55,301 nucleotides of DNA. Source: Lentibacillus salicampi (GTDB taxonomy: Bacteria > Bacillota > Bacilli > Bacillales > Amphibacillaceae). The stretch is from contig NZ_SRHY01000020.1 in the NCBI RefSeq assembly GCF_004565465.1, positions 1 to 55,301 of the forward strand, read 5' to 3'. The notes beneath the pieces were generated by a model. That model made no database searches, was not told where the DNA came from, and saw only the letters and a program-made list of their open reading frames with translations. Numbering within the stretch: the stretch's first letter is position 1; every line of letters begins with the position of its first letter. Positions 8,076-17,380 of the stretch are shown here, piece by piece. A program made the translations under genes and the position numbers.

Positions 8076-8294
8076 ATGGATCGTTTGCTTTTCAGGTCGA
8101 TACAGACCCGGCGGAAGCTTGAAATGATATACCTTAGTGCCGATAATCAAACGAGCTATCGAGTGATTCGTGTGACGGGGGTTAATGCGCATACAGTGAC
8201 AGCGTATTGTTTCACGCGCAGGCAAATAAGAACATTTAAAAAGGATAATATATTATCAATCGGACCTGTTAGGGTAGGAAAACCAGGTGCTTAA
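8076..8294 (+). CDS. Small WYL-like domain protein
   Basis: A 72-residue basic protein made almost only of a compact beta-type domain: MDRLLFRSIQTRRKLEMIYL, then a stretch with SYRVIRV, VTAYCFTRRQIRTFKKDNIL. The pattern 'R.L.I.Y ... R.I.V ... AYC..R..R.F..DNI' resembles a stand-alone WYL domain, a fold that binds nucleic acid or nucleotides in regulators of bacterial defence and stress. The start at 8076 has GGTGGTG upstream; ATG 8061 adds five residues. Function unknown. Confidence 0.6.
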   Translation: MDRLLFRSIQTRRKLEMIYLSADNQTSYRVIRVTGVNAHTVTAYCFTRRQIRTFKKDNILSIGPVRVGKPGA

Positions 8295-8429
8295 TGGACG
8301 CGTTGGGAGTAACAAATCCCCAGCATTTCGCCGTAATTCTTATTATACGCTTGTATAACCGCCTGTAAACGGCCTAATTTAAAACTGCGGCCTGAATATC
8401 AGTGGATAATCAATTTTCGAAAAAGTGCG

Positions 8430-8459
8430 TTTACTGGTAACATTGTCTTATGGTAGAAT
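8430..8459 (+). promoter_or_regulatory. Promoter for amino-acid ABC operon
   Basis: TTTACT (8430-8435) and TAGAAT (8454-8459) are separated by 18 bp, 26 bp upstream of the GTG start of the binding-protein gene. Confidence 0.5.
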
Positions 8460-8485
8460 AGTAGAAACTTTGGGAGGGGATTTGT

Positions 8486-9301
8486 GTGATTCGCCAAAAA
8501 TGGAAACAATGGAGTGCTTTTTTAATTTTTTTTAGTTTGATTAGCTTGCTGGCTGCTTGCGGATCCGGGGGAGATGCAGAGACTTCGGGTGATTCAGAAA
8601 GCGGTTCAGAAGAAGGAAGCAATCTGAAAGACACCTATACGGTTGCCACTGACTCATCTTTTGTACCATTTGAATTCAAGGAAGATGGTGAGTATGTCGG
8701 GTTTGATATCGATCTGATCAATGCTATTGCAGATGAAGTCGGGTTTGACATTGAACTCGAAGTCACCAATTTTGACGGTATTATACCAGGTTTACAGACA
8801 GGTTCATTTGATATTGCGCTAGCCGGAATTAGTATAACTGAAGAACGGGCGAAGAAGATTGATTATAGTGAACCTTATTATGAATCCGGTTTGGCAATTG
8901 GGGTTCAAAAGGATAATGACGAAATTAAAGACATCGAGGATCTCGAAGGCAAGACAATTGCCACCAGACTTGGTTCAACAAGTGCAGCCTTTATCGATGA
9001 AAATATCGAGAATGCTGAGGCTAATCAGTATGAGCAGCTCGACCAGGCTTATTTGTCAGTGGAAAATGGCAGCACGGATGCTGTCTTGTATGATGCACCG
9101 AACGTTAACTATTATATCCAGACTACTGGTGACAACCTGAAAGTGGTTGGTGATCTCTATCAGGCCGAGGATTACGGTATTGCCATCTCCAAGGGCCAGG
9201 ATGAATTGGTGACAGCCATTGACGATGCTTTAGCAACATTGAAGGAAAATGGCACATATGACGAAATCTATGAAGAGTGGTTCGGTAAAAAACCTGAATA
9301 G
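8486..9301 (+). CDS. Amino-acid ABC transporter, substrate-binding lipoprotein
   Basis: A 271-residue family 3 solute-binding protein for polar amino acids. The N-terminus has a lipoprotein signal ending in the lipobox LLAAC (lipidated Cys25) and a Ser/Gly/Glu linker. The mature part starts at YTVATDSSFVPFEF and includes FDIALAGISITEERAKKIDYSEPYY, the signature of the family. It delivers the amino acid to the permease and ATPase encoded next. The start is GTG 8486 with GGGAGGGG upstream. Ligand (Gln, Arg, His or cystine) cannot be told from sequence alone. Confidence 0.9.
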   Translation: MIRQKWKQWSAFLIFFSLISLLAACGSGGDAETSGDSESGSEEGSNLKDTYTVATDSSFVPFEFKEDGEYVGFDIDLINAIADEVGFDIELEVTNFDGIIPGLQTGSFDIALAGISITEERAKKIDYSEPYYESGLAIGVQKDNDEIKDIEDLEGKTIATRLGSTSAAFIDENIENAEANQYEQLDQAYLSVENGSTDAVLYDAPNVNYYIQTTGDNLKVVGDLYQAEDYGIAISKGQDELVTAIDDALATLKENGTYDEIYEEWFGKKPE

Positions 9302-9350
9302 TCATAACGGGCAGCATGTATGAAAATCAAAAACCTGGAAGAACTAAGGC

Positions 9351-9572
9351 TTATCCCGCATCTAACTGACAGTAAGACCACCGTTTCAGGACTAAGAGGT
9401 AAAACCAGATAGGACAGACGGGGATCAAACTGTCAGTAAATGCCCGCTTCTGTTTGGGCCTGCACGATGCAGGTCACAAAGGTGTTGCCACAGGATGTGG
9501 CGTTTTTAGCCTTTGTTCCTTACTTTCAGTGGGAAGTAAAGAGCTCCCCACTGATTGAAGTTTCACTTTATC
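9351..9572 (+). ncRNA. Structured repeat, copy 1, upstream of permease gene
   Basis: Homologous over its length to 16174-16358. Helices in order: CTGACAGT/ACTGTCAG; GCCC/GGGC; CTGC-ACGAT-GCAG; an outer helix CAAAGG/CCTTTG enclosing GCCAC-AGGAT-GTGGC; TCAGTGGG/CCCACTGA; then the constant word ATTGAAGTTTCACTTTATC. It separates the binding-protein gene from the permease gene. Read on the minus strand, an ATCCT hairpin loop resembles the published Bacillaceae-1 RNA motif (RUCCU loops), but this is from memory. The coding strand is not proven. Confidence 0.6.
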
Positions 9573-9621
9573 GCCATTAGTATTGATAGGTCTTAGTTTT
9601 TTTGGTTCATGGAGTGATTGG

Positions 9622-10281
9622 ATGATAGGACGATTTAATTGGGCAGGAGTTATTGACTTTTTGCCGCAATTAATGACTGGTTTATACTATACATTATTGA
9701 TATCTATTGTCGGACTTGTGATTGGCTTTATCCTTGGCGGAATCTTTGGATTGGGACGTATTGCTCAAAGTAAAGTGATTAGCAGTATTTCTGTTGTGTA
9801 TATTGAAATCATCCGCGGTACGCCCGTCCTGGTGCAGGCCATCTGGATCTATTATGCGCTCCCGCTTATCATTGGAACTGAGCTGGGATCAGTCACAGCC
9901 GGGATCATTGTGATTGCCCTGAACTCAGGCGCATACATTGCGGAGATCGTGCGGGGCGCCGTCCAATCAATTGACAAGGGCCAGATGGAAGCAGGCCGTT
10001 CGCTCGGACTTAATCATGGACAGACTATGCGCTATATTATTTGGCCACAGGCATTCAAACGGATGATCCCGCCGCTCGGCAACCAGTTTATCATTAGCAT
10101 TAAGGATACGTCACTGTTATCCGTTATACTTGTTCCGGAGCTCATTTTCCAGGGACGTCTGATTGCAGCCAATCATTTTAATGCCGTTGAAATCTACACG
10201 ACGGTTGCTGTTTTCTATCTCGCTATAACACTGACGTTATCCTTTGTTCTGCAGCGAATGGAAAGGAGACTGGAAACCTGA
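9622..10281 (+). CDS. Amino-acid ABC transporter permease
   Basis: A 219-residue inner-membrane permease of the HisMQ/GlnP type with about five membrane segments. The EAA loop that contacts the ATPase reads [20 protein letters not shown]. The RGTPVLVQ motif after helix 3 is also typical. ATG 9622 is chosen: GGAG lies 7 nt upstream and the length matches the family. A longer reading from TTG 9583 would include the end of the structured repeat region. The stop overlaps the next start by one base (TGATG), so permease and ATPase are translationally coupled. Confidence 0.9.
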   Translation: MIGRFNWAGVIDFLPQLMTGLYYTLLISIVGLVIGFILGGIFGLGRIAQSKVISSISVVYIEIIRGTPVLVQAIWIYYALPLIIGTELGSVTAGIIVIALNSGAYIAEIVRGAVQSIDKGQMEAGRSLGLNHGQTMRYIIWPQAFKRMIPPLGNQFIISIKDTSLLSVILVPELIFQGRLIAANHFNAVEIYTTVAVFYLAITLTLSFVLQRMERRLET

Positions 10282-11003
10282 TGATTACCGTTAAGGATTT
10301 GCACAAAACGTTTGGCGATAATGAGGTTTTGAAAGGAATTGACTGTGAGATTGAACCGTCTGAAGTGGTCTGTGTTATCGGTCCAAGCGGCTCCGGGAAA
10401 AGCACATTCCTTCGCTGTTTAAACATGCTGGAACCGGTCACGGGCGGTGAAGTCATTGTTGATGGGTATAATCTGAATGACCCAAAGACGGATATTAATA
10501 TGGTGCGGACAGAAGTAGGAATGGTTTTCCAGCAGTTTAATCTGTTTCCACATAAGAAAGTAATCGAAAATTTGATGCTTGCACCGCAAAAAGTACGCAA
10601 AATTTCGGATGATGAAGCGCACGAACGTTGTCTGAAATTGTTGGAAAAGGTCGGCTTGGCTGATAAAGCCGATCAGTACCCTCAATCATTGTCGGGCGGA
10701 CAGCAACAGCGGGTAGCGATTGCCCGTGCGCTGGCAATGGAACCGAAGATGATGCTGTTTGACGAGCCGACGTCTGCATTGGACCCTGAACTCGTTGGCG
10801 AAGTGCTGGAAGTCATGAAACAACTGGCCAATGAAGGGATGACGATGTTTGTGGTCACACATGAGATGGGCTTTGCCCGTGAGGTCGGTGACCGGGTTCT
10901 GTTTATGGATGAAGGCGTGATCGTTGAAGAAGGTGTTCCGGATCAAATTTTTTCCAATCCGCAATCAGAGCGGACGAAAGAATTTTTGAATAAAATTTTA
11001 TAG
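10281..11003 (+). CDS. Amino-acid ABC transporter ATP-binding protein
   Basis: A 240-residue ATPase of the GlnQ/ArtM class that powers uptake with the upstream permease. Walker [10 protein letters not shown] (about 32-40), Q-loop [10 protein letters not shown], signature [15 protein letters not shown], Walker [14 protein letters not shown] and switch histidine in VVTHEMGFA are all intact. The start codon overlaps the permease stop. Two terminators follow, closing the operon. Confidence 0.93.
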   Translation: MITVKDLHKTFGDNEVLKGIDCEIEPSEVVCVIGPSGSGKSTFLRCLNMLEPVTGGEVIVDGYNLNDPKTDINMVRTEVGMVFQQFNLFPHKKVIENLMLAPQKVRKISDDEAHERCLKLLEKVGLADKADQYPQSLSGGQQQRVAIARALAMEPKMMLFDEPTSALDPELVGEVLEVMKQLANEGMTMFVVTHEMGFAREVGDRVLFMDEGVIVEEGVPDQIFSNPQSERTKEFLNKIL

Positions 11004-11024
11004 TACTCATTTTACATTGCAAGG

Positions 11025-11051
11025 AGGCAGGCGTATTCAGCCTGTCTTTTT
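11025..11051 (+). terminator. First terminator after ABC operon
   Basis: An 8-bp stem AGGCAGGC/GCCTGTCT with one G-U pair and a 7-nt loop is followed by TTTT. Confidence 0.65.
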
Positions 11052-11081
11052 GAATAGGCAGGAAAGTATATAGTCTGAGGC

Positions 11082-11112
11082 ATACCACGGTGTCGTTCAC
11101 TGTGGTATTTTT
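11082..11112 (+). terminator. Second terminator after ABC operon
   Basis: An 11-bp stem ATACCACGGTG/CACTGTGGTAT with one G-U pair and a TCGTT loop is followed by TTTTT. It backs up the weaker terminator 30 bp upstream. Confidence 0.8.
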
Positions 11113-11531
11113 AAATAACCTCTTTAAGGTCAAAAATCAAGCTGGTTCATCCCCCTTTATTTGTGAATGTCCATCAATTTCCACTTATTTGGAAGCTTTT
11201 TTTAATATATCCCGGTTCATTATGAGCAGAACGTGATTAAGCATGTTTAACGATACGAAATGCCATTTAATCCGTTTTGACTAAAATGATTTTTCTATTT
11301 ATTCTTATAAGTGCGTGTTCAAAAAGGAGGATGAAAAGGACCGAGAAGTTCGAGGCGGTGTAGTTTTGAGCAACGGAATGTATGCATTTAGATACATGAG
11401 TAGCGCAAAAACAAGCCAACGAAGAAATTCGATGCGTCATTTTTACCGGACTTTTTTGAACAACTTCTATAAAGAATGTTTTTTTAAGAACTCTGGGAGG
11501 TGGAATCATCTTAAACAGCAGTAATGGTGTC
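11113..11531 (+). other. Long leader region of the ectoine operon
   Basis: About 420 bp without a convincing gene. TTGACT near 11276 with TATTCT 17 bp downstream is a possible promoter. AAGGAGG (11324-11330) touches an ATG that opens only ten codons. A strong ribosome site GGGAGGTGG (11495-11503) lies about 28 nt before the first in-frame ATG of ectA. No osmotic control element can be named from sequence. Confidence 0.35.
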
Positions 11532-12062
11532 ATGACGAAAACAAAGGAGCAAGAAGGGGAACTAAGGTTTAGCAAGCCGACAAAAGATGATGGAGCAGAA
11601 GTATGGGAATTGATTAAGCATACCGGCGTCCTGGATCTTAACTCATCCTATAGCTACCTTATGTGGTGTGAAATATTTTCCGAAACGTCCATCGTGGTTG
11701 AACGAGAGGGGAATACAGTAGGTTTCATTTCGGGATTTATCCATCCTGATCAGCCGGAGACATTATTTATCTGGCAGGTGGCTGTCAACGAGTCAGAACG
11801 CGGAAGTGGGCTCGCAACCAGGATGCTCTATCATTTGCTGAAACGCGAGGGCTGCGGGGAAGTGAATCATGTGGAGGCGACCGTTTCCCCATCAAATACA
11901 GCATCACAGCAATTGTTTAAAGGACTTGCGAAAAAACTGCGTACAAAATGTGTTATCCATGACTATTTTACTTCCAATGACTTTCCGAAAGAAGGTCATG
12001 AGGACGAACTATTGTTTAAGATCGGTCCTATTCAAAAAGAAAAAATTTTAGTGGAAGGGTGA
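11532..12062 (+). CDS. ectA: L-2,4-diaminobutyrate N-acetyltransferase
   Basis: A 176-residue GNAT-fold enzyme that acetylates diaminobutyrate at the gamma amino group, the second reaction of ectoine synthesis. Typical EctA stretches are [39 protein letters not shown] (acetyl-CoA loop) and [14 protein letters not shown]. First gene of ectABC. The usable ATG at 11532 lies 28 nt from the nearest good ribosome site, and no ATG, GTG or TTG lies in frame between them, so initiation may be inefficient or use a non-standard codon. Confidence 0.93.
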   Translation: MTKTKEQEGELRFSKPTKDDGAEVWELIKHTGVLDLNSSYSYLMWCEIFSETSIVVEREGNTVGFISGFIHPDQPETLFIWQVAVNESERGSGLATRMLYHLLKREGCGEVNHVEATVSPSNTASQQLFKGLAKKLRTKCVIHDYFTSNDFPKEGHEDELLFKIGPIQKEKILVEG

Positions 12063-12066
12063 AATT

Positions 12067-13344
12067 TTGACAACAACCGTAATTGAAGTTGACAAAATGA
12101 AAACATTTGAGGAACTGGAATCAACCGTGAGAAGTTACAGCCGTGGCTGGCCGACCGTTTTCGAAAAGGCAAAAGGATATAAAATCTGGGATACAGACGG
12201 AAACGAATATATTGATTTCTTTGCAGGTGCCGGTGCTCTGAATTATGGCCATAATGACGACACCATGCAGGAAAAAATGATTGATTACATCCAAAATAAT
12301 GGCATCCTTCATAGTCTTGATATGGGAACAACATCGAGGAAAATGTTTCTTGAACGGTTTAAGGAGGTTATCCTTGAGCCTCGGGATCTTGATTATAAAG
12401 TCATGTTTCCGGGACCGACCGGAACGAATTCGGTAGAAAGTGCCCTGAAAATTGCCCGAAAAGTAACCGGACGTGATACGGTCATCAGTTTCACAAATGC
12501 ATTTCATGGCATGACAATCGGTTCACTTTCCGTAACAGCTAATTCCTTTAAACGGCATGGTGCGGGCGTTCCATTGCACCACTCCGTGTCAATGCCATTT
12601 GATGATTATGTGGAAGGTCAGAATACGCTCGCTTATCTCGAAAGATTTTTGGAAGACAGAGGAAGCGGTGTTGCCTTGCCGGCCGCGATCATCCTGGAAA
12701 CGGTTCAGGGTGAAGGCGGCATTAACGCGGCCAGTATGGAATGGCTGAAAAAAGTGGCTGACCTTTGCAAGCGCTGGGACATTTTGTTGATTGTCGATGA
12801 TGTCCAGGCAGGATGCGGCCGGACTGGTACATTCTTCAGCTTTGAGCCGGCGGGAATTGATCCGGATATTGTCTGCCTGTCAAAATCAATCGGCGGTGCC
12901 GGATTGCCAATGGCCCTGACATTGATCAAACCTGAATACGACCAGTGGGGTCCGGGTGAACATAACGGGACTTTCCGCGGTAACAATCTGGCGTTCATTG
13001 GTGCAGCTGAAGCTCTGAGCTATTGGGAAAATGATGACTTCAGCAAATCCATTCAGGAAAAAGGTGTTGTTTTGCGAGAAGGTATTGAAGCCCTGGTCAC
13101 GAAATATCCCGAATTTGATGCACACCATCGCGGCAGGGGATTGATGCAGGGAATCGCAACCGCGAAACCGGAACTGACAGATGCCATTTGTTCGGAAGCA
13201 TTCCAGCGCGGTCTGATTGTGGAAACATCCGGTCCCGAGGATGAAGTTGTCAAATTTCTCCCTCCACTTATTATAGATAAAGAAGGTATCAACGAGGGGC
13301 TTGCGATATTGGATGAAAGCATTAAGACCGTCCTTGAAAAATAA
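12067..13344 (+). CDS. ectB: Diaminobutyrate-2-oxoglutarate transaminase
   Basis: A 425-residue class III PLP aminotransferase that makes L-2,4-diaminobutyrate from aspartate semialdehyde and glutamate, committing flux to ectoine. [44 protein letters not shown] and the PLP lysine in SKSIGG (Lys273) are all present. TTG 12067 follows GGAAGGG; ATG 12097 is an alternative. It starts 4 nt after ectA, so the two are probably co-translated. Confidence 0.95.
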   Translation: MTTTVIEVDKMKTFEELESTVRSYSRGWPTVFEKAKGYKIWDTDGNEYIDFFAGAGALNYGHNDDTMQEKMIDYIQNNGILHSLDMGTTSRKMFLERFKEVILEPRDLDYKVMFPGPTGTNSVESALKIARKVTGRDTVISFTNAFHGMTIGSLSVTANSFKRHGAGVPLHHSVSMPFDDYVEGQNTLAYLERFLEDRGSGVALPAAIILETVQGEGGINAASMEWLKKVADLCKRWDILLIVDDVQAGCGRTGTFFSFEPAGIDPDIVCLSKSIGGAGLPMALTLIKPEYDQWGPGEHNGTFRGNNLAFIGAAEALSYWENDDFSKSIQEKGVVLREGIEALVTKYPEFDAHHRGRGLMQGIATAKPELTDAICSEAFQRGLIVETSGPEDEVVKFLPPLIIDKEGINEGLAILDESIKTVLEK

Positions 13345-13418
13345 AAACGAACGATGAACAAGACGCGTCAATAACATGCAAGAAAAATAGTAGTAAAAAA
13401 TGAAAGAGGGGACAGCAA

Positions 13419-13805
13419 ATGATTGTCAAATCACTTGAAGATTTAGTTGGAACAGAGGACGAAACATATGAAGAAAATTGGTCAAGCCGCCGATTCATTC
13501 TGAAAAAGGACGGCGTTGGCTTTAGTATGAACGATACGATTATCAAGGCCGGAACCGAAAATTATTTCTGGTATAAAAACCACATCGAAGCTGTATACTG
13601 CATCGAAGGGGAAGGGACCATCGAAAAGGTGGAAACCGGTGATGTGTATGACATCAAGGCCGGTACGATGTATCTGTTAAATGATCATGACAAGCACACT
13701 TTGCGGGCGAAAACGCAGATGCGCATGGTATGTGTGTTCAATCCGCCGCTCGTTGGAAAAGAAACGCACAATGAAGAAGGCTATTATCCGCTGCTGACGG
13801 AATAG
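13419..13805 (+). CDS. ectC: L-ectoine synthase
   Basis: A 128-residue cupin that cyclises N-acetyl-diaminobutyrate to ectoine, the compatible solute used against salt stress. MIVKSLEDLVGTE, NYFWYKNHIEAVYCIEGEG and MYLLNDHDKHTLRA are diagnostic, with cupin metal-site residues in the last two. Length is normal. It lies 74 nt after ectB with its own GAGGGG ribosome site and ends in a terminator. No ectD follows, so hydroxyectoine is not made from this locus. Confidence 0.95.
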   Translation: MIVKSLEDLVGTEDETYEENWSSRRFILKKDGVGFSMNDTIIKAGTENYFWYKNHIEAVYCIEGEGTIEKVETGDVYDIKAGTMYLLNDHDKHTLRAKTQMRMVCVFNPPLVGKETHNEEGYYPLLTE

Positions 13806-13824
13806 AGCGAACGGATTTGTGTGC

Positions 13825-13862
13825 CCCGGGTCATGGTGATTATCCATGATTCGGGTTTTTTT
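13825..13862 (+). terminator. Terminator of ectABC
   Basis: A 12-bp stem CCCGGGTCATGG/CCATGATTCGGG with two G-U pairs is followed by seven T. Confidence 0.8.
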
Positions 13863-13951
13863 GCGGGAAATTTCCCGTACCCAAAAATTGTATTGACTTT
13901 CATCATGAATATATAGACACTGAGTGTAGATGACTTTTAGGGGTTGAACGG

Positions 13952-14602
13952 ATGGAATGGATCGTTGATTACCAGTGGGAGATTTTTGTCACGGCTGAAG
14001 TGCTTTCAATGGCGGCTCTGCTGCTTTTTGGGGTCGTCCGTTATTTACTGGGGAAGCGCACGTCCAGTTTAATGTTTCTGCTGGCATTTCTTATTTTACT
14101 GGCAGCCGAGGCTTTCCTGGCGATCCTGATTTATCAGGAAACGGGGGAGATTTCGACCTTCCAGATTATCATCACGGTTTTTGTGGTTTATGCTTGTACG
14201 TTTGGAATCTTTGATTTTATGAAACTTGACCGATGGATGCGGAAAACAATTGGCCGGTGGCGCGGTGTGGAGCTGATGACTGACAAAGATTATCGCATCA
14301 TGAAAAAGAATAAGGATCCCAAATTTATTGCTAAAAAGTATCGCTGGAGTTCGATTGCGCATTTACTGGTGTTTATCGTCGTACAGGGTATTTTTTGGTC
14401 TTACGGAACGGACAGTATTGAAGACATGATAGGTTATGTGACGGATTTGTCGTGGATTGAATCAGGCACTGCAGCTGATTCACCATATGCGAATGAAACG
14501 GTATATGGCATTGGGATGGTTTGGGGAATTGCCTTCGCGGCTGACTTTTTGTATTCGTGGTCGTATACGTTATTTCCTGCAAAGTCAGGGAGTGTAAAAT
14601 GA
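13952..14602 (+). CDS. Hypothetical four-helix membrane protein
   Basis: A 216-residue integral membrane protein. Hydrophobic segments lie near residues 12-32, 37-58, 66-87 and 130-150, with another near 186-206. A cytoplasmic-type basic loop (KLDRWMRKTIGRWRG, then YRIMKKNKDPKFIAKKYRW) sits between segments 3 and 4. TTGACT and TATATA-like words lie upstream near 13890-13915. I do not recognise a family. It stands alone between two terminated units. Confidence 0.65.
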   Translation: MEWIVDYQWEIFVTAEVLSMAALLLFGVVRYLLGKRTSSLMFLLAFLILLAAEAFLAILIYQETGEISTFQIIITVFVVYACTFGIFDFMKLDRWMRKTIGRWRGVELMTDKDYRIMKKNKDPKFIAKKYRWSSIAHLLVFIVVQGIFWSYGTDSIEDMIGYVTDLSWIESGTAADSPYANETVYGIGMVWGIAFAADFLYSWSYTLFPAKSGSVK

Positions 14603-14931
14603 ATTAAACAGGGGGGGAACACATATTTCAGTGGATTAAAGGCGGGTGAGAAGGAAGCCAATAATGATTGGAAGGAACCAAAATTTTCTGGTCAGTGCAG
14701 TACCCGTGAAGAATTGTTAAGTACGCTGATCATGCATAACAGTTATCATATCTGACAGGTAGCATTAATCCGCCGCATGACAGGGGAGTGGCCGCCACCA
14801 TGCGGGGGAGATACCTGGTGAACCGGATTGCTATGTTTAAAAAGCTTTCGATAGCCTGCTTTTCTGGGTTGCAGGAATTATGTGAATGGAAGGGAAGAAT
14901 GTATGAAAAGTAGATTAAAGGAGGAGCCAAT
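14603..14931. other. Gene-free region with one hairpin
   Basis: About 330 bp without a credible gene. The only structure seen is CCGCATG/CATGCGG at 14773-14805, whose loop holds GTGGCCGCCAC. No T-tract follows, so it is not a classical terminator. Confidence 0.3.
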
Positions 14932-15114
14932 ATGTCTAATACTATGGGATCCCCTGTAAAAAAGCAAAAGAAACACTATAGGTCAGAGGTAGTAAAAAGG
15001 TCAAATTCGATCCCTCCTGCTAAAAATAACACGAATTTTGAAGAAATGGATATGAAAGAGCTTATTGAGCTGTACGACGAATATAAAAGAAAATTAAACG
15101 CAATGAATCGTTAG
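14932..15114 (+). CDS. Small basic hypothetical protein
   Basis: A 60-residue protein with a basic N-terminal half (KKQKKHYRSEVVKRS) and a short acidic, probably helical C-terminal part (MDMKELIELYDEYKRKLNAM). An AAAGGAGGAGCC ribosome site with ideal spacing supports translation. No family recognised. Confidence 0.55.
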   Translation: MSNTMGSPVKKQKKHYRSEVVKRSNSIPPAKNNTNFEEMDMKELIELYDEYKRKLNAMNR

Positions 15115-15179
15115 ACAGGCCCCCCGGAATTTAGATGTTTAACGAAAAACCTGAGTATTCTTCCATATCCAATCTTCGG

Positions 15180-16040
15180 TTACCTTGATTTGTCCGTTCC
15201 ATATAAAATCCATGGGGAAGGCAGTTCAAATTGATGATCAGCTGGAAGCATTTGAGCTTCTTCCCTGGTTAAATCCATCCATATGTATGTCTCACCGTCA
15301 GTCTGTCGCCTCAATTTCCGATAATTATTTGCAATTGTCTCCCATAGGCCTGGCTGCGATGTTATGTCATGCCATGGATAGACAGCATGCAAATAATGAT
15401 GCTTTTTTTGATCGTACTTTGTGATCAGGAATCGCGTTTGATCGTCGTTTTCAAAAAAAGACCACGTCTCGAGATCGGGTTCCTGAAATAAATCCGCTGA
15501 AGCCGGAAATGGGTAATAGCATTCATATGGAAAAATGGCGCCTGTTTGGATATACTTCTTGTTGACCCATTCTTTTTTGCGCTTCAGGTCTGTAACAGGC
15601 TGCCATGGCTTTGCGCCTGATTCAAGTGTGGACGTATCTTTTGTTAATGCCCCGTGCAGGGTAATGTATGGGGTGAGGCCTATTTTCTTCAGGACCCGCT
15701 GTGCAGAAATGTTATGTTCCTGTGTATTGGCCCCCACCCATTGAATACCATTAAGCTGAAAAACTTCATTCATTACATAAGACACCAATTCCGTTGCAAA
15801 ACCACTGCCTACAAAACGCCGATCGCTTCTTAACCGGCCGAGCATGGCGTAACTGTCCGCATAAATCGAGTATCCGCACATACTAACGAGTTGGCCATCA
15901 AGAAATAATCCATATAAACGGTTATTTCCTGCTACAAGTCTATCAAATATACTTGTAATATAATCAAATTCAATTCCAGTATCCATCGCTTCCAAATATG
16001 GGTAGTCGTTACTTTGCAGCATTCGGATGGCCTTCTCCAT
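15180..16040 (-). CDS. GNAT-family N-acetyltransferase
   Basis: A 286-residue protein. Its N-terminal half is a GNAT domain: YGLFLDGQLVSMCGYS, LGRLRSDRRFVGSGFATELVSYVM (acetyl-CoA loop R-x-x-G-x-G) and NTQEHNISAQRVLKKIGL. The C-terminal half, from about residue 150, is not a second obvious GNAT fold and is rich in aromatic residues. Substrate unknown. It converges with the 60-residue gene and is divergent from metA. Confidence 0.75.
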   Translation of the reverse strand: MEKAIRMLQSNDYPYLEAMDTGIEFDYITSIFDRLVAGNNRLYGLFLDGQLVSMCGYSIYADSYAMLGRLRSDRRFVGSGFATELVSYVMNEVFQLNGIQWVGANTQEHNISAQRVLKKIGLTPYITLHGALTKDTSTLESGAKPWQPVTDLKRKKEWVNKKYIQTGAIFPYECYYPFPASADLFQEPDLETWSFFENDDQTRFLITKYDQKKHHYLHAVYPWHDITSQPGLWETIANNYRKLRRQTDGETYIWMDLTREEAQMLPADHQFELPSPWILYGTDKSR

Positions 16041-16139
16041 ATGTCACACACTCCCTGAATATTTTCTCATGTAATAGGTTACCACGCGATCGTGCTGACG
16101 TGAAATTTTTGGTTGATAACGAAATTTTCTGCAAGGTGG

Positions 16140-16168
16140 TTGCCATGCATCAGACTGCGTTCTATAAT
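16140..16168 (+). promoter_or_regulatory. Strong sigma-A promoter for metA leader
   Basis: TTGCCA (16140-16145), a 17-bp spacer and a perfect TATAAT (16163-16168). The predicted start of transcription, about 16175, coincides with the left end of the structured repeat, so the whole repeat would be the 5' leader of metA. Confidence 0.75.
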
Positions 16169-16173
16169 GGTAG

Positions 16174-16358
16174 TTATCCCGCATGTAATGGACAGTAAAC
16201 CGCTAAAAAACGGCGGCTAACTGTCCCTAAATGTCCGATTCTTTCGGGCTGCAGGATGCACGTCACGCAGACGTTGTCACAGGATGTGGCGGTCTTAGTC
16301 TGCGTTCCTATTTTTCAGTGGGGAAAAAGCGTCCCACTGATTGAAGTTTCACTTTATC
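16174..16358 (+). ncRNA. Structured repeat, copy 2, in metA leader
   Basis: Same architecture as 9351-9572. Helices: GGACAGT/ACTGTCC; GTCCGA/TCGGGC; TGC-AGGAT-GCA; outer helix CGCAGAC/GTCTGCG around GTCAC-AGGAT-GTGGC; TCAGTGGG/CCCACTGA. It ends in the same ATTGAAGTTTCACTTTATC word. The outer helix differs from copy 1 on both strands yet still pairs. The metA ribosome site AAGGAG follows within 10 nt. No SAM-responsive S-box is seen here. Confidence 0.65.
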
Positions 16359-16381
16359 AATCAAAAAAGGAGTGGTGTCAG

Positions 16382-17290
16382 TTGCCAATTAATGTACCTA
16401 AAGAATTGCCTGCCAGTGATGCCTTAAAGCAGGAAAAAATCTTCGTCATGGATGAGGACAGGGCCCGGACGCAGGATATCCGGCCTCTTAATATATTAAT
16501 CTTGAATCTGATGCCGGAAAAAGAACGTACAGAATTGCAACTGCTGCGCCTGCTTGGAAACACACCGCTGCAGGTGAATATCAGTTTTCTCAGGACCGCG
16601 ACACACCGGCCGTCACATGTCAGCCCCCACCATCTGGATAATTTTTATACAACCTTTGAAGAGGCCAAAAACCGCCGCTTTGACGGGCTGATTATCACGG
16701 GGGCCCCAATTGAACATCTGGACTTTGAGGATGTCACTTATTGGGATGAGCTGACGGAAATTATGGACTGGGCTGCCGCGAATGTCACCTCGACTTTGCA
16801 CATTTGCTGGGGAGCACAGGCAGGCTTGTATTATCATTATGGTGTGGATAAATATGAGCTTCCTGAAAAGTACTTCGGCATCTATGAACATCACATTTCC
16901 GACCCGACCGTCAAACTTGTGCACGGCTTTGATGATGTTTTCCATGCCCCGCACTCACGGTATACTAGCGTGTCGAGGGAAGCAATCGATGCCAATCCGG
17001 ATTTAACGCTGTTGTCGGTTTCTGAACAGGGTGCACCGTTTATCATTATGTCGGGCGATGGCAAAAACATCATGATTACCGGCCATATGGAATACGACGC
17101 CGGCACTCTTGCTGAGGAATATGAACGTGACCACAGCAGAGGGGTGGCAACCGCGGTTCCGGAAAACTATTTTCCAAACGACGATGTCAATAGGGAGCCA
17201 CCGCACAGATGGCGTTCACACAGTCATCTGTTATTTTCCAACTGGCTGAATTATTATGTTTATCAGGCGACACCGTTTGAATGGGATTGA
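16382..17290 (+). CDS. metA: Homoserine O-acyltransferase MetA
   Basis: A 302-residue enzyme that acylates homoserine, the first committed step of methionine synthesis. TTG 16382 is chosen: AAGGAG lies 9 nt upstream, and numbering from it puts the nucleophile at Cys142 ([15 protein letters not shown]) and the catalytic pair at His235 and Glu237 (TGHMEYD), as in characterised MetA proteins. [33 protein letters not shown] is also diagnostic. Bacillus MetA proteins usually use acetyl-CoA. An upstream extension to 16256 would run through the structured leader and is rejected. Confidence 0.93.
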   Translation: MPINVPKELPASDALKQEKIFVMDEDRARTQDIRPLNILILNLMPEKERTELQLLRLLGNTPLQVNISFLRTATHRPSHVSPHHLDNFYTTFEEAKNRRFDGLIITGAPIEHLDFEDVTYWDELTEIMDWAAANVTSTLHICWGAQAGLYYHYGVDKYELPEKYFGIYEHHISDPTVKLVHGFDDVFHAPHSRYTSVSREAIDANPDLTLLSVSEQGAPFIIMSGDGKNIMITGHMEYDAGTLAEEYERDHSRGVATAVPENYFPNDDVNREPPHRWRSHSHLLFSNWLNYYVYQATPFEWD

Positions 17291-17380
17291 AAGGGCAGTA
17301 CGAGCTGTAAGCCTTGAAGGAGGTTTGCAGCTTTTTGAATGGGGAATGTGGGTTTATTTGAATTATCTGTTGGTAGATAA

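Noticed and set aside
11315..11524. A 69-codon frame upstream of ectA
   Set aside because: The only well-placed ribosome site serves another frame; composition is unlike a protein. Kept only as part of the leader description.
16041..16381. SAM (S-box) riboswitch before metA
   Set aside because: The conserved S-box core is not present; the leader is instead the structured repeat.
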